From assembly GCA_016281495.1 (NCBI GenBank), contig JAEEIU010000060.1:1-64000 (forward strand): DNA of 64,000 bases, given 5' to 3'. The notes under the pieces were generated by a model. That model worked only from the letters and a program-made list of their open reading frames with translations, was not told the origin of the DNA and did no database searches. The translations under genes and the position numbers were made by a program. The stretch comes from Treponema sp. Its GTDB lineage: Bacteria; Spirochaetota; Spirochaetia; Treponematales; Treponemataceae. Below, piece by piece: positions 17,405 to 24,910 of this stretch. The stretch's first letter is position 1. Each line of letters opens with the position of its first letter.

Positions 17405-19129
17405 CTAGTTACCATTAATGCTTGATTCAACAAGTTCTTTCTTTTTCTTTGAAAGAGCTTCCAGCTGATTCTTGAGCTGTTCCTGCTCAGATTCAATTTC
17501 AGCATACTTTTTTACTAATTCCTGCTGTACAGACAGGGGTGGAACTGGAACAAGAAGATTATTCAGGAACTCGGCGCTGATTGTCCTTAAGGCCGTACCA
17601 ACACTAAACTCCTTGAAAATCGTTCTTGCACTTTCTGATTCTAATAAAAGCTTAAAAAATACCGGTAATATTAAACTTGTATTTGGACGAATTACATACA
17701 AATTGCTTGCGGGTAAAATCTTTTGCGCTTCAAGATTTGATACAACCGCAACTTTTATATTGTCTGTAATCGCAAGTACCAGAAGAATGTCATCATTTTG
17801 TAATATTAGGGAAAGATCCTTTTGTGGAATCTCGCTCATGTGCTGCAAGTTTTTGGAAACCTGGTTTTCCTGAATGTCCTTGGAAGAGAAATAATAAAAA
17901 TCTGTTTCCCCTTCCGAAACCAAAGTATCCAGAAAAGTGGCCTTATACTGCACGCCGCGATAAATCTTTTGGGTCACCAGGTCAGAAAGTTTCCTGTACT
18001 CTACGGTCTCATCTGCAAAAGGCAGTTTTGCTTCAAGAAGAAAGTTGTTTGGAAGAAGGCAATAATCATCTTTTCCAATATCTTCAACCTTGATGTCTGC
18101 AGCATTATGATTTTTCGTTTTGCTCATTTCGTAAATTGCAGTAACATGTTCGTCCATGAGGCAGCTTCCGCCATGACGTGATTTTCCGTGAACAGAACTT
18201 GCATTTACAAATTTCACCGTATCATTGTTGTGGCTCAAAACCAAAAGTGCAACAGGAACATTTGTGTTTATCAAGACAGAATCCGGCAGAGTAACAACAG
18301 CTTCAAGAAATCTATTTTTTACAAGGTACTCCCGGAAAGTTGCAAAATTCTCCCTAAAAAGAAGTCCCGGGAAAACTGCAGCAACTGCCTTTCCATTTTC
18401 ATTAAGCAAATCAAGCGCTTTCAGAATAAACGCAACTTCTCCCTGTGTTGAAAAACTTTGCCCGTTTATATTTTTTGACTTCACATAATCAAGGATATGC
18501 GGTGCTTCAATTTTCATGTTGACCGGAGGAAAGGTAAAAATCTTATCGACTTGTTTAAGGCAATTTATGGCGAAAACATCTTCATTCCAGACTTTGACGT
18601 CCAGATTATTGACAGCCGAAAGAATGCTTGCAAAAATGAAAACTGATTCATCAATTTCAACACCTTCTGCAGACGCCACTCCAAAATTCTTTTTTGCATT
18701 GATGAGAAATGAGGAAGTACCAGAGCCCAAATCAAGAAGCGTATCTGTTGTCTTGAAATCAAGAAAGTATGCACACAAATCATTCATTTGCTGCGGGAAA
18801 AAAGTTGCATCTGTTCCATCATGACTGAACAATGCCCTGTATTCAATCTTCTTGTTAAGGTATTCAACCATGTCTTCCTGACTAACCTTTTCAAAAGAGT
18901 CCAAGGTACACTTCAAAAACCCTTCACCATGTTTTTCAAGATATGCTTTTATAAAAGAAGGTGCATTGCTTTGATCAAGTATTTCTGAAACTGAAAGGTT
19001 TACGCCAACCGAGGCCTTTTTTGCATAAAATGCAGTAAGCACTAAAAGCAAGTCAGAAGCTTTGTCTCCAACGTGAAAATTGAACTGCTGTAATGCTCTA
19101 TCCACAAAATAGTGCTTGGCGTAGGACAT
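17405..19129 (-). CDS. Fused HsdM-HsdS-like protein with degenerate catalytic motif
   Basis: A 574-aa protein from ATG 19129, chosen because GGAGGGTAT precedes it and MSYAKHYFVDRALQ follows; a more upstream ATG at 19165 lacks such a site. Residues 1-380 resemble the N6-adenine methylase subunit of type I systems, with motif I LLDLGSGTSSFL (about 131-142). At motif IV, where NPPY/F is expected, the sequence reads FPPV (200-203), so the catalytic Asn is missing. About 385-574 forms one specificity half (TRD plus a helical spacer ending in EQEQLKNQLEALSKKKKEL). No restriction subunit is nearby. It may be a DNA-binding or conflict-system component rather than an active methylase. Confidence 0.8.
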   Translation of the reverse strand: MSYAKHYFVDRALQQFNFHVGDKASDLLLVLTAFYAKKASVGVNLSVSEILDQSNAPSFIKAYLEKHGEGFLKCTLDSFEKVSQEDMVEYLNKKIEYRALFSHDGTDATFFPQQMNDLCAYFLDFKTTDTLLDLGSGTSSFLINAKKNFGVASAEGVEIDESVFIFASILSAVNNLDVKVWNEDVFAINCLKQVDKIFTFPPVNMKIEAPHILDYVKSKNINGQSFSTQGEVAFILKALDLLNENGKAVAAVFPGLLFRENFATFREYLVKNRFLEAVVTLPDSVLINTNVPVALLVLSHNNDTVKFVNASSVHGKSRHGGSCLMDEHVTAIYEMSKTKNHNAADIKVEDIGKDDYCLLPNNFLLEAKLPFADETVEYRKLSDLVTQKIYRGVQYKATFLDTLVSEGETDFYYFSSKDIQENQVSKNLQHMSEIPQKDLSLILQNDDILLVLAITDNIKVAVVSNLEAQKILPASNLYVIRPNTSLILPVFFKLLLESESARTIFKEFSVGTALRTISAEFLNNLLVPVPPLSVQQELVKKYAEIESEQEQLKNQLEALSKKKKELVESSINGN

Positions 19130-19147
19130 ATACCCTCCAAAAGACCC

Positions 19148-19165
19148 TTGAATAGTGTTTATCAA
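19148..19165 (-). promoter_or_regulatory. Operator-like repeat, copy 1 (leader of the M-S gene)
   Basis: Minus-strand TTGATAAACACTATTCAA, between the -10 and the start codon of the M-S gene. It matches copy 2 at 19220-19236 except in the central dinucleotide, in opposite orientation. Likely binding site for the neighbouring Xre regulator. Confidence 0.6.
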
Positions 19166-19179
19166 GGTCTTATGATTAA

Positions 19180-19208
19180 AATATACAGCAAAATTTTTGA
19201 TTTGTCAA
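19180..19208 (-). promoter_or_regulatory. Promoter of the M-S methylase-like gene
   Basis: Minus-strand TTGACA (19203-19208), 17-base spacer, TATATT (19180-19185); nearly perfect sigma70 match. It is bracketed by the two operator-like repeats. Confidence 0.8.
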
Positions 19209-19219
19209 GGGTTTTTTCC

Positions 19220-19236
19220 TGATAAACGTTATTCAA
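19220..19236 (+). promoter_or_regulatory. Operator-like repeat, copy 2 (upstream of -35)
   Basis: TGATAAACGTTATTCAA, the inverted partner of the repeat at 19148-19165, 11 bases upstream of the -35 element. Confidence 0.55.
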
Positions 19237-19248
19237 AACGATGAATTT

Positions 19249-19386
19249 TTACGATTTGTCATTCTTTACCCAAAAAAAGTGCCAGAGTCCACGGTTTATC
19301 TCTGGAGTAAGATAAATAATATGGGTGTTTTTTGGATCCCTTAATTTCGCCTTTACCGCTTCAATAAAACAGTTAGAATATTTCAT
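19249..19386 (-). CDS. Small protein of unknown function (45 aa)
   Basis: Starts MKYSNCFIEAVKAKLRDPKN and ends HFFWVKNDKS. It is too short for usual gene callers, but the ribosome site is strong (GGAGGTGTGCT before ATG 19386). The content is mixed: a short amphipathic N-terminal helix, then an aromatic C-terminus (LWHFFWV). I do not recognise it. It is on the same strand as, and downstream of, the remnant at 19459-19578 and the two unknown genes at 19562-20673, so it could be the last gene of that accessory operon. Confidence 0.55.
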   Translation of the reverse strand: MKYSNCFIEAVKAKLRDPKNTHIIYLTPEINRGLWHFFWVKNDKS

Positions 19387-19458
19387 AGCACACCTCCGCG
19401 TCGTTGTTTAATTGAATTTTAAACTCAGGCTGTATCAGTTAACGATATTTGAAGTATT

Positions 19459-19578
19459 TTACAGAACAATTCCTTTGTGATAAAGCGGGACATATTTTGA
19501 TTCAGTAAAATGCTCGTATCGCCATTCACTATGCCAATGACCAAAGAACCATTTTTTGAATTCAACCAGAGCTGTTAG
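19459..19578 (-). pseudogene. Remnant of a metallophosphoesterase-like gene, C-terminal end
   Basis: The minus strand reads VEFKKWFFGHWHSEWRYEHF and then YVPLYHKGIVL before a stop. FGHWH followed by an aromatic/Lys stretch and a short C-terminus resembles the GHxH metal-binding end of calcineurin-type phosphoesterases. There is no start codon or N-terminal part. It begins where the upstream gene (19562-19993) ends in another frame, which suggests a deletion that joined the two. It is short, so the family call is tentative. Confidence 0.45.
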
Positions 19579-19993
19579 ATATCATTCCTTTCTCCCACTC
19601 ATCCTTTCGTTTCTGCATTGTTTTGTAGAGGAGAGAGTTTTCATCTGTATATGATTTTTTTATATAATTCTGTACAGTTGTAATAATCTCTGATGGAAGA
19701 CAAATCTTAAGACCACATAGTTCAGAAAGTGATTCTGCCTTATCCGTAAAGAAAAAAATCTCGCCTCTTTCATCATTAATCTCATTATCCGTGTTTGTTT
19801 GAATCTCGATATATTCCATCAATCCGAATTCAAAAGAGAATTCATAAACAACATTTACTATGTTAACCGGAAGTCCTGTCTCCTCTTTCAAAAGCCCTAC
19901 TGGAGACCTTTTAGTTGGATAAGCAAAACATCGTTGTACTTCATGCCATGTGATATCTTCGCTTTTGCTTGTAAGATTTTCTGGTAGAATCAT
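19562..19993 (-). CDS. Hypothetical protein, accessory island
   Basis: Not recognised. 143 aa, beginning MILPENLTSKSEDITWHEVQ, overlapping the stop of the upstream gene by 4 bases (ATGA), so translation is coupled. The middle part (RSPVGLLKEETGLPVNIVNVVYEF) and the acidic stretch EIQTNTDNEINDERGEIFFF suggest an alpha/beta fold; the C-terminus is helical (ITTVQNYIKKSY, KTMQKRKDEWEKG). The last four residues (NSSG) come from reading into the metallophosphoesterase-like remnant in a different frame, so the native C-terminus may have been altered by a deletion. Confidence 0.6.
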   Translation of the reverse strand: MILPENLTSKSEDITWHEVQRCFAYPTKRSPVGLLKEETGLPVNIVNVVYEFSFEFGLMEYIEIQTNTDNEINDERGEIFFFTDKAESLSELCGLKICLPSEIITTVQNYIKKSYTDENSLLYKTMQKRKDEWEKGMISNSSG

Positions 19994-20673
19994 TTTTTAT
20001 CCACCCCATTTCTTTTCTTTAAGGCATCGATAAATTCATTACTACTAAGATCACCTTTATAATGCTTGCGAATGATATCCTTGTTTTTCCGGACAAAGTT
20101 TTTCAGCTGTTCAATTTGCTCATCTGTGAGTTTGCATTTTTTACGACCTTCAAGTATTTCTGGCTTGCTGCTTATTGTCATACAGAGTGGGCGGATTTTG
20201 TTTTTATTGTAAAACCTAAGGACTTTTTTAAAGATGACATTCCCATATCTATCAACCACAGGCTCAAGAGGCCAATCAGGCAGGCATCCACAATTGCATT
20301 TTACCGGTACAACTGGTATTGACTCTGGATGAACTGTTGTTGAAAAGAAACCATATTCTTCATAAAAATATATTTGCTCAATCACTACAAAAAAATGAAT
20401 CAGCATAATTTTAAAATCTTCAGCATAAGGTAGTTTCTTATCTACAAATCTAGCATACTTTTGGAGGGCAATCTTTATTTCCCAGTAACACTTCAAAGGC
20501 CTATAAAACTTTTCAATGATTGCAAAATAATCAAAGAGTTCCCTCAAAGATTTAGCGGCCAGAAAATATTTTTCAGAAGCCACACCCTTTATAACATCCT
20601 CTGTAAGTTTCTTAAGCTCGTAAATAAACCGTCTTGACAGTTTGTCTTTTGATTCTGTCTTGTTTGATGCCAT
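19990..20673 (-). CDS. Hypothetical protein, accessory island
   Basis: Not recognised. 227 aa starting after GGAGGGTTTAA. Residues 1-120 are predicted all-helical, with basic and aromatic residues (ELKKLTEDVIKGVASEKYFL, IEKFYRPLKCYWEIKIALQKY). A short Cys pair (KCNCGC, about 125-130) could bind metal. The C-terminal end (EGRKKCKLTDEQIEQLKNFV followed by RKNKDIIRKHYKGD) resembles helical tails seen in small toxin-antitoxin-associated proteins, but this is only an impression. First gene of a small operon with the 143-aa protein. A sequence like the M-S operator lies just upstream (20695-20712). Confidence 0.6.
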   Translation of the reverse strand: MASNKTESKDKLSRRFIYELKKLTEDVIKGVASEKYFLAAKSLRELFDYFAIIEKFYRPLKCYWEIKIALQKYARFVDKKLPYAEDFKIMLIHFFVVIEQIYFYEEYGFFSTTVHPESIPVVPVKCNCGCLPDWPLEPVVDRYGNVIFKKVLRFYNKNKIRPLCMTISSKPEILEGRKKCKLTDEQIEQLKNFVRKNKDIIRKHYKGDLSSNEFIDALKKRNGVDKK

Positions 20674-20694
20674 TTAAACCCTCCATACACATGA

Positions 20695-20712
20695 TTGATA
20701 TCAGTTTATCAG
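20695..20712 (-). promoter_or_regulatory. Partial third copy of the operator-like motif
   Basis: Minus-strand CTGATAAACTGATATCAA upstream of the 227-aa gene shares CTGATAAAC and TCAA with the repeat at 19220-19236. It could bring this operon under the same regulator; the match is partial. Confidence 0.35.
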
Positions 20713-20768
20713 GAGAGGATATCATTTAATGATATTTTTTGAGGAGATAACAAATTTATTTCTGCCAC

Positions 20769-20794
20769 TTTTTATCGTCTGTACACGATAAAAA
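20769..20794. repeat. Palindrome TTTTTATCGT-CTGTAC-ACGATAAAAA
   Basis: Ten-bp perfect arms with a 6-base loop, between the 227-aa gene and the ABC exporter. The T run is in the 5' arm on either strand, so it is not a standard Rho-independent terminator; an operator is more likely. Confidence 0.5.
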
Positions 20795-20848
20795 AATTTA
20801 CAATAGAGTTCATAAATTCCTGCTGAAGGATTTTGTTTAGAGTGGGGC

Positions 20849-22693
20849 TTAACCTTTCTTCACCTTGAATTGGGTCTCGTACAGTTCGGTGTAGACTCCG
20901 CCGGCTTTTACAAGCTTTTTATGGGTTCCGCGTTCTGCAATCTGGCCGTCTTTTATGACAAGGATTTCGTCAGCCGCAAGAATTGTTGAAAGTCTGTGTG
21001 CAATCAAGATGCTTGTGCGTGCTTCGATGAGCGGGTCAATGGCTTCCTGTATTTTCTTTTCGGAAATTGAATCCAATGCGGATGTTGCCTCGTCAAAAAT
21101 CAGAAGTGCAGGATCCTTGAGCAATACCCTTGCAATCGAAATCCTCTGTTTTTCTCCGCCGGAAAGCTTGAGTCCCCTGTTGCCGACCATTGTATCAAGG
21201 CCTTCTTCCTGTGTGGAAACAAAATCCCAGATGTTTGCCTTTTTGCATGCTTCTATCAGCTCGTCTTCTGTTGCATCAGGTTTGGCGTACAAGAGGTTTT
21301 CACGTATGCTTGCGTTAAACAGATAGGTTTCCTGACTTACGATACCGATGTTCCTGCGTAAAAATGCAAGGTCAAGTTTGCGCACGTCCACACCATCAAA
21401 CAGAACTGAACCGCCCTCCACATCATACAGGCGTGGAATCAAATTGATGAGCGTACTTTTGCCTGAACCAGAAGGACCAACTATCGCAATGCAGTCGCCC
21501 GCATTCAACTTGAACGAAACGTCCGTCAGAATCCTTCGCTCGGGATTGTATGAAAAATCCACGTTCTTGAATTCAACTTCACCGTTAACGACATAACCTT
21601 CTTTTGAATCTGGAACCAATGCATCGGGTGCATTATGAATTTCCACCGGCATGTCAAAGTATTCGAATATGCGCGTAAACAAAGCCATGGAGCGAATCCA
21701 GTCAACCTGAATGTTCAAAAGTTGATTTACAGGGCCGTACATTTTAGCAAGAAGTGCTACAAAAACCGTTATGTCTCCGACCGTTATATTGCTGTCTGTC
21801 TTCATTATCAGGATGCCGCCCACAAGATAAAGAAGCATTGGACCTATGCTGGAAAAAGTCGAAAGCACAACTCGGAACCACCGACCTGCCATTCCTTCCT
21901 TTATGTTCAGCTCCATCATCCTGCCGTTTACTTCTTTATACCGGTCGTACTCTACGTCTTCCTTGCCAAAGAGCTTTACCAGAAGCTGACCGCTCACAGA
22001 AAGAGTTTCGTTCAAGATTCCGTTGACTTCATCGTTACATGCCTGTGCGTCACGGGTAAGAGACCATCTTGTTTTCCCCGCGCTTCTTGTCGGAATTACA
22101 AAGAGAGGAATCACAAGGACACCCAAAGTCGCAAGCATCCAGTTTTTCTGGTACATGGCAACCAGGGCCACAATCAAGGTTATCACATTGGAAAAAATCT
22201 GCGTAAGTGTTCCGGTAATTATCTGCTGGACACCACCGATGTCGCTCGTCATTCTTGTAACTATGTCGCCCTGATTGTTGCTTGTAAAAAACTTCTGGCT
22301 CATCTGCTGAAGATGACGGTACATCTTGTTGCGCATGTCAAAGGTGATGTGCTGTGCAATCCATGTGTTCATGTAGCTTTCAAGTACACCAATCAAATTG
22401 GCACCTAAAGTCACACCAAGCGAAAAACAAATTAAAATGATTAGCTGTTTAAGGTTCCTGCCGATAAGGCCTTCGTCAATGATGCGGCCTGTAAGCACTG
22501 CGGGCAAAAGTGAAAACACGGATGAAATACAGATTGCAATAAAGACGACCAGAAGCTGCTTCCAGTATGGTTTGAGCCATCCGAAAATTCGCTTTAAAAG
22601 TTTGCCTGTAACTTTGGGACGGTTGGCCTTTTCTTCTTCGGTCAAAAAACCGTTCCGCATGCCCATTCCTGGACCTCCTGCTGGCGGTGGCAT
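20849..22693 (-). CDS. ABC exporter, fused membrane and ATP-binding domains (MdlB/LmrA-like)
   Basis: A 614-aa half-transporter. After a short Pro/Gly-rich N-terminus come six TM helices (about 45-330, type I exporter fold, with THITFDMRNKMYRHLQQMS coupling region), then a nucleotide-binding domain (about 365-605) with Walker A GPSGSGKST, Q-loop VSQETYLFNASIRENL, signature LSGGEKQR, Walker B LLIFDEATSALD and a switch His in IAHRLST. It would act as a dimer exporting a drug, lipid or peptide. AAGGAGGGAG precedes the ATG. No neighbouring second half is present, so a homodimer is likely. The substrate cannot be predicted. Confidence 0.9.
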   Translation of the reverse strand: MPPPAGGPGMGMRNGFLTEEEKANRPKVTGKLLKRIFGWLKPYWKQLLVVFIAICISSVFSLLPAVLTGRIIDEGLIGRNLKQLIILICFSLGVTLGANLIGVLESYMNTWIAQHITFDMRNKMYRHLQQMSQKFFTSNNQGDIVTRMTSDIGGVQQIITGTLTQIFSNVITLIVALVAMYQKNWMLATLGVLVIPLFVIPTRSAGKTRWSLTRDAQACNDEVNGILNETLSVSGQLLVKLFGKEDVEYDRYKEVNGRMMELNIKEGMAGRWFRVVLSTFSSIGPMLLYLVGGILIMKTDSNITVGDITVFVALLAKMYGPVNQLLNIQVDWIRSMALFTRIFEYFDMPVEIHNAPDALVPDSKEGYVVNGEVEFKNVDFSYNPERRILTDVSFKLNAGDCIAIVGPSGSGKSTLINLIPRLYDVEGGSVLFDGVDVRKLDLAFLRRNIGIVSQETYLFNASIRENLLYAKPDATEDELIEACKKANIWDFVSTQEEGLDTMVGNRGLKLSGGEKQRISIARVLLKDPALLIFDEATSALDSISEKKIQEAIDPLIEARTSILIAHRLSTILAADEILVIKDGQIAERGTHKKLVKAGGVYTELYETQFKVKKG

Positions 22694-22717
22694 AAACTCC
22701 CTCCTTAAGGATTTAAC

Positions 22718-23248
22718 CTATTCGCTGAATGTTCCTTCTACTTCGCTCAACAATGCCTCGTACAAAGTACTTTTATCGCGGTTTGATTTTCTTATGGTTG
22801 CAGCCATTCTTCGAGCAATGCGCAATGTTACCCTGTATCCGAAAACCGGTTCCTTTTCTGCCAGTTCAAGAAATTTTTCACCGGAAAGTACAATCGTACT
22901 GCAGTCAGTCGTTGCAATTACGGATGCGGAGCGTGTATCCTGTCCGATAAGAGCCGCCTCGCCAAAAAAGATGTTCATGGTTGAATCAAGATTTGCAAGT
23001 GCTATGCGGTCGTTGGAAAAAGTATTCTGCTGAACCTGAACGCTTCCTGTATGAAGGATGTAAAAATCATCCCCACGGTCACCTTCACGGATTATCATTT
23101 CTCCCTTTTTGAAATTCTTTGTTGTAAGCCCGTCGTAAACTGTTTTTAATATTCGTCTGTCCTCATCCTTTGTCGCATCAAAATCCGAGAATATCTCCAG
23201 TTTCGTAAGCTTGGGGAGTATTTCTTCAAAATCTGCCATTTTTTTCAT
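22718..23248 (-). CDS. Cyclic-nucleotide-binding domain protein
   Basis: A 176-aa cytoplasmic protein consisting mainly of one cNMP-binding domain (about 35-150). It shows FKKGEMIIREGDRGDDFYIL, the phosphate-binding-cassette-like stretch FFGEAALIGQDTRSASVIAT and a C-terminal helix. The FGE-A-L and R-S-A residues that contact the ribose phosphate in CAP/CNG proteins are present. There is no DNA-binding domain, so it is not a CRP regulator. Its start lies 4 bases after the stop of the channel gene, with GAGGAG inside that gene's end as ribosome site. It may gate the channel as a separate subunit. Confidence 0.85.
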   Translation of the reverse strand: MKKMADFEEILPKLTKLEIFSDFDATKDEDRRILKTVYDGLTTKNFKKGEMIIREGDRGDDFYILHTGSVQVQQNTFSNDRIALANLDSTMNIFFGEAALIGQDTRSASVIATTDCSTIVLSGEKFLELAEKEPVFGYRVTLRIARRMAATIRKSNRDKSTLYEALLSEVEGTFSE

Positions 23249-23252
23249 ATTA

Positions 23253-24437
23253 TTACTCCTCGTCCTCTGGATCGCCCTTTACAAAAATGGCCATCGTATT
23301 TGGTGGAATTATATAACCGTCACTCGGTGTAAGTACCGGCTGGTTGCTCTTAAGCAGCTTGACTTTTTTCAAGTTGCTGACGATTGTCTCTATGTTCGGG
23401 TTTTTCTGAGCCTCACGCAGGGCATCTTTTCTGCGCTGATAGAAGTTTCCGGTATTCTTCAGGACTCCGATTAAAACCGCATCCTTTCTTGCATTATCCT
23501 TGAATTCCTTGTACGGCTTTCCAATATAAGCTGATGGAATATCATCAATAATGATTCCGTAATCCGTGTTGTTTCCAACCAGTTCACGAAGAACATTGCT
23601 GAATCCTGTTCCGCTTGATGCTGATGCCAAAATCGAGCACTCATATTCCGTTGTCATAATGATTTCGTCACAGTGTGCCATCTCCAGGTGCTTTACGAAT
23701 TTTGAATCTGTGAGCTCTGCCGCAATATAAAGCTTGGGGTTCATGTTGGACATAGTAAGTACACCCAAAACCGTTCTTGAATCAGTTTCCAGTTTGGAAT
23801 ATTTTTTTGACTGATCGGAAATGATTAATACACGCTCGGCTGTTTCCACCTGGCATCGTTTAAGTGTTGCTTCCTCAGAAAAATCTCCGGAAACATAATT
23901 GATACCCTTGTAGCGGCTTTCAGTCCTGATTTTTTCCATTTCTTCAGATGAAGCATCATTTACCAGAACTATCAGATCAGGAGTTAAATCTGGATTGGAC
24001 TCAAGAATACTGTCCAATATTTTTTCAAAACCGTTGCGCCATCCGCAAAGCAAAAAATGTCCCTTCATCTTCTTTAACCTCACAAGACCTTTATCCTGTT
24101 TCATTTGAATGTCCATAAACAACGAAGCGATTTTACCTGTAACCGCACTCAAAAGGAGCATTCCCAAAACAAGCAGAAATAATGCAGCGATACGACCCGG
24201 CACCGATTGGACACAATAATCAAAATATCCCGCCAAAACGGAAACCAGCGTAAACCACACAGAATCGAATTTAGTTTCAATGCCGCTTTCGGTAAGAGTT
24301 TCTGATTTATACACCACGGAAGTAGCAATTACAAGGATGACAAAAATAATGGCATATCCCCAGGTAAAGGGGTTGAGTATGAGATATTTAAAATCGCGAA
24401 AAAACTTCTTACGCTTAGCCGAAGACTTCTTACTCAT
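23253..24437 (-). CDS. Two-TM ion channel with RCK/TrkA-N-type domains
   Basis: A 394-aa membrane protein: basic N-terminus, TM1 (about 27-45), pore loop (57-74), TM2 (80-106), then a cytoplasmic nucleotide-binding region starting GHFLLCGWRNGFEKIL and containing VLVNDASSEEME and YVSGDFSEEATLKRC, as in RCK domains of potassium channels. The selectivity filter reads LAGYFD where TVGYGD is usual, so ion preference may differ. A second RCK-like half follows to about 310, then a C-terminal domain. The gene directly precedes the CNBD gene. Promoter at 24446-24474 leaves almost no leader. Confidence 0.8.
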   Translation of the reverse strand: MSKKSSAKRKKFFRDFKYLILNPFTWGYAIIFVILVIATSVVYKSETLTESGIETKFDSVWFTLVSVLAGYFDYCVQSVPGRIAALFLLVLGMLLLSAVTGKIASLFMDIQMKQDKGLVRLKKMKGHFLLCGWRNGFEKILDSILESNPDLTPDLIVLVNDASSEEMEKIRTESRYKGINYVSGDFSEEATLKRCQVETAERVLIISDQSKKYSKLETDSRTVLGVLTMSNMNPKLYIAAELTDSKFVKHLEMAHCDEIIMTTEYECSILASASSGTGFSNVLRELVGNNTDYGIIIDDIPSAYIGKPYKEFKDNARKDAVLIGVLKNTGNFYQRRKDALREAQKNPNIETIVSNLKKVKLLKSNQPVLTPSDGYIIPPNTMAIFVKGDPEDEE

Positions 24438-24445
24438 ATTCTAAA

Positions 24446-24474
24446 ATTATATCATACATTTTGGATTTGTTCAA
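24446..24474 (-). promoter_or_regulatory. Promoter of the channel-CNBD operon
   Basis: Minus-strand TTGAAC (24469-24474), 17-base spacer, TATAAT (24446-24451). Only 8 bases separate the -10 from the ATG at 24437 and no Shine-Dalgarno sequence is present, so the mRNA may be leaderless. Confidence 0.7.
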
Positions 24475-24517
24475 TTTTTATAATGCGGAAAACATGCTTC
24501 TATGTTATAATATCCTC

Positions 24518-24899
24518 ATGAAATTTTGGAGCACCGATCATAACTTCAACTCATGCCACCGATTCATTTAATGCCGCACTGGACATGAGGAAGGAACTTG
24601 TCAAAATGAACGAAAAGTTTTTAAAGGAAGATTTCCCCGAACTGCATTTTGGAATCGGACTTCACTCTGGCCCCGTACTGGCAGGAAACATAGGTGCCTC
24701 CACAAGAATGGAATATACCGTAATCGGAGACACCGTAAACACCGCAAGCCGAATTGAAGGACTGTGCAAGACTTACGGAAGGGACCTTTTGATTTCAGAA
24801 AGCACCGCGAACCTCATACAGGGCAACATTCATCTTGATTATGTTGACGAAAGCGAGATCCGCGGCAGAAAGGAAAAGGTCAAACTTTACACTGTTTGA
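24518..24899 (+). pseudogene. Class III adenylate/guanylate cyclase, broken remnant
   Basis: The C-terminal half of a cyclase catalytic domain is clear: FGIGLHSGPVLAGNIGAS, then EYTVIGDTVNTASRIEGL with the Asn and Arg of the active site, then RGRKEKVKLYTV. The frame can be followed upstream as GAPIITSTHATDSFNAALDM, but the codons before it (ATG AAA TTT TGG at 24518) are out of frame by two bases relative to the expected FWGAP motif. The first half with the two metal-binding Asp residues is absent. An internal ATG at 24585 is open to 24899 but could not make an active enzyme. TATAAT at 24506-24511 might still drive transcription. Confidence 0.8.
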
Positions 24900-24910
24900 A
24901 ATAAATCCAT

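Noticed and set aside
20769..20794. Palindrome as Rho-independent terminator of the ABC exporter gene
   Set aside because: The T-run is in the 5' arm rather than after the stem on both strands, so termination is unlikely.
24585..24899. Intact small cyclase-like protein starting at the internal ATG
   Set aside because: It lacks the metal-binding half of the catalytic domain and has no ribosome site; a frameshifted remnant is more likely.
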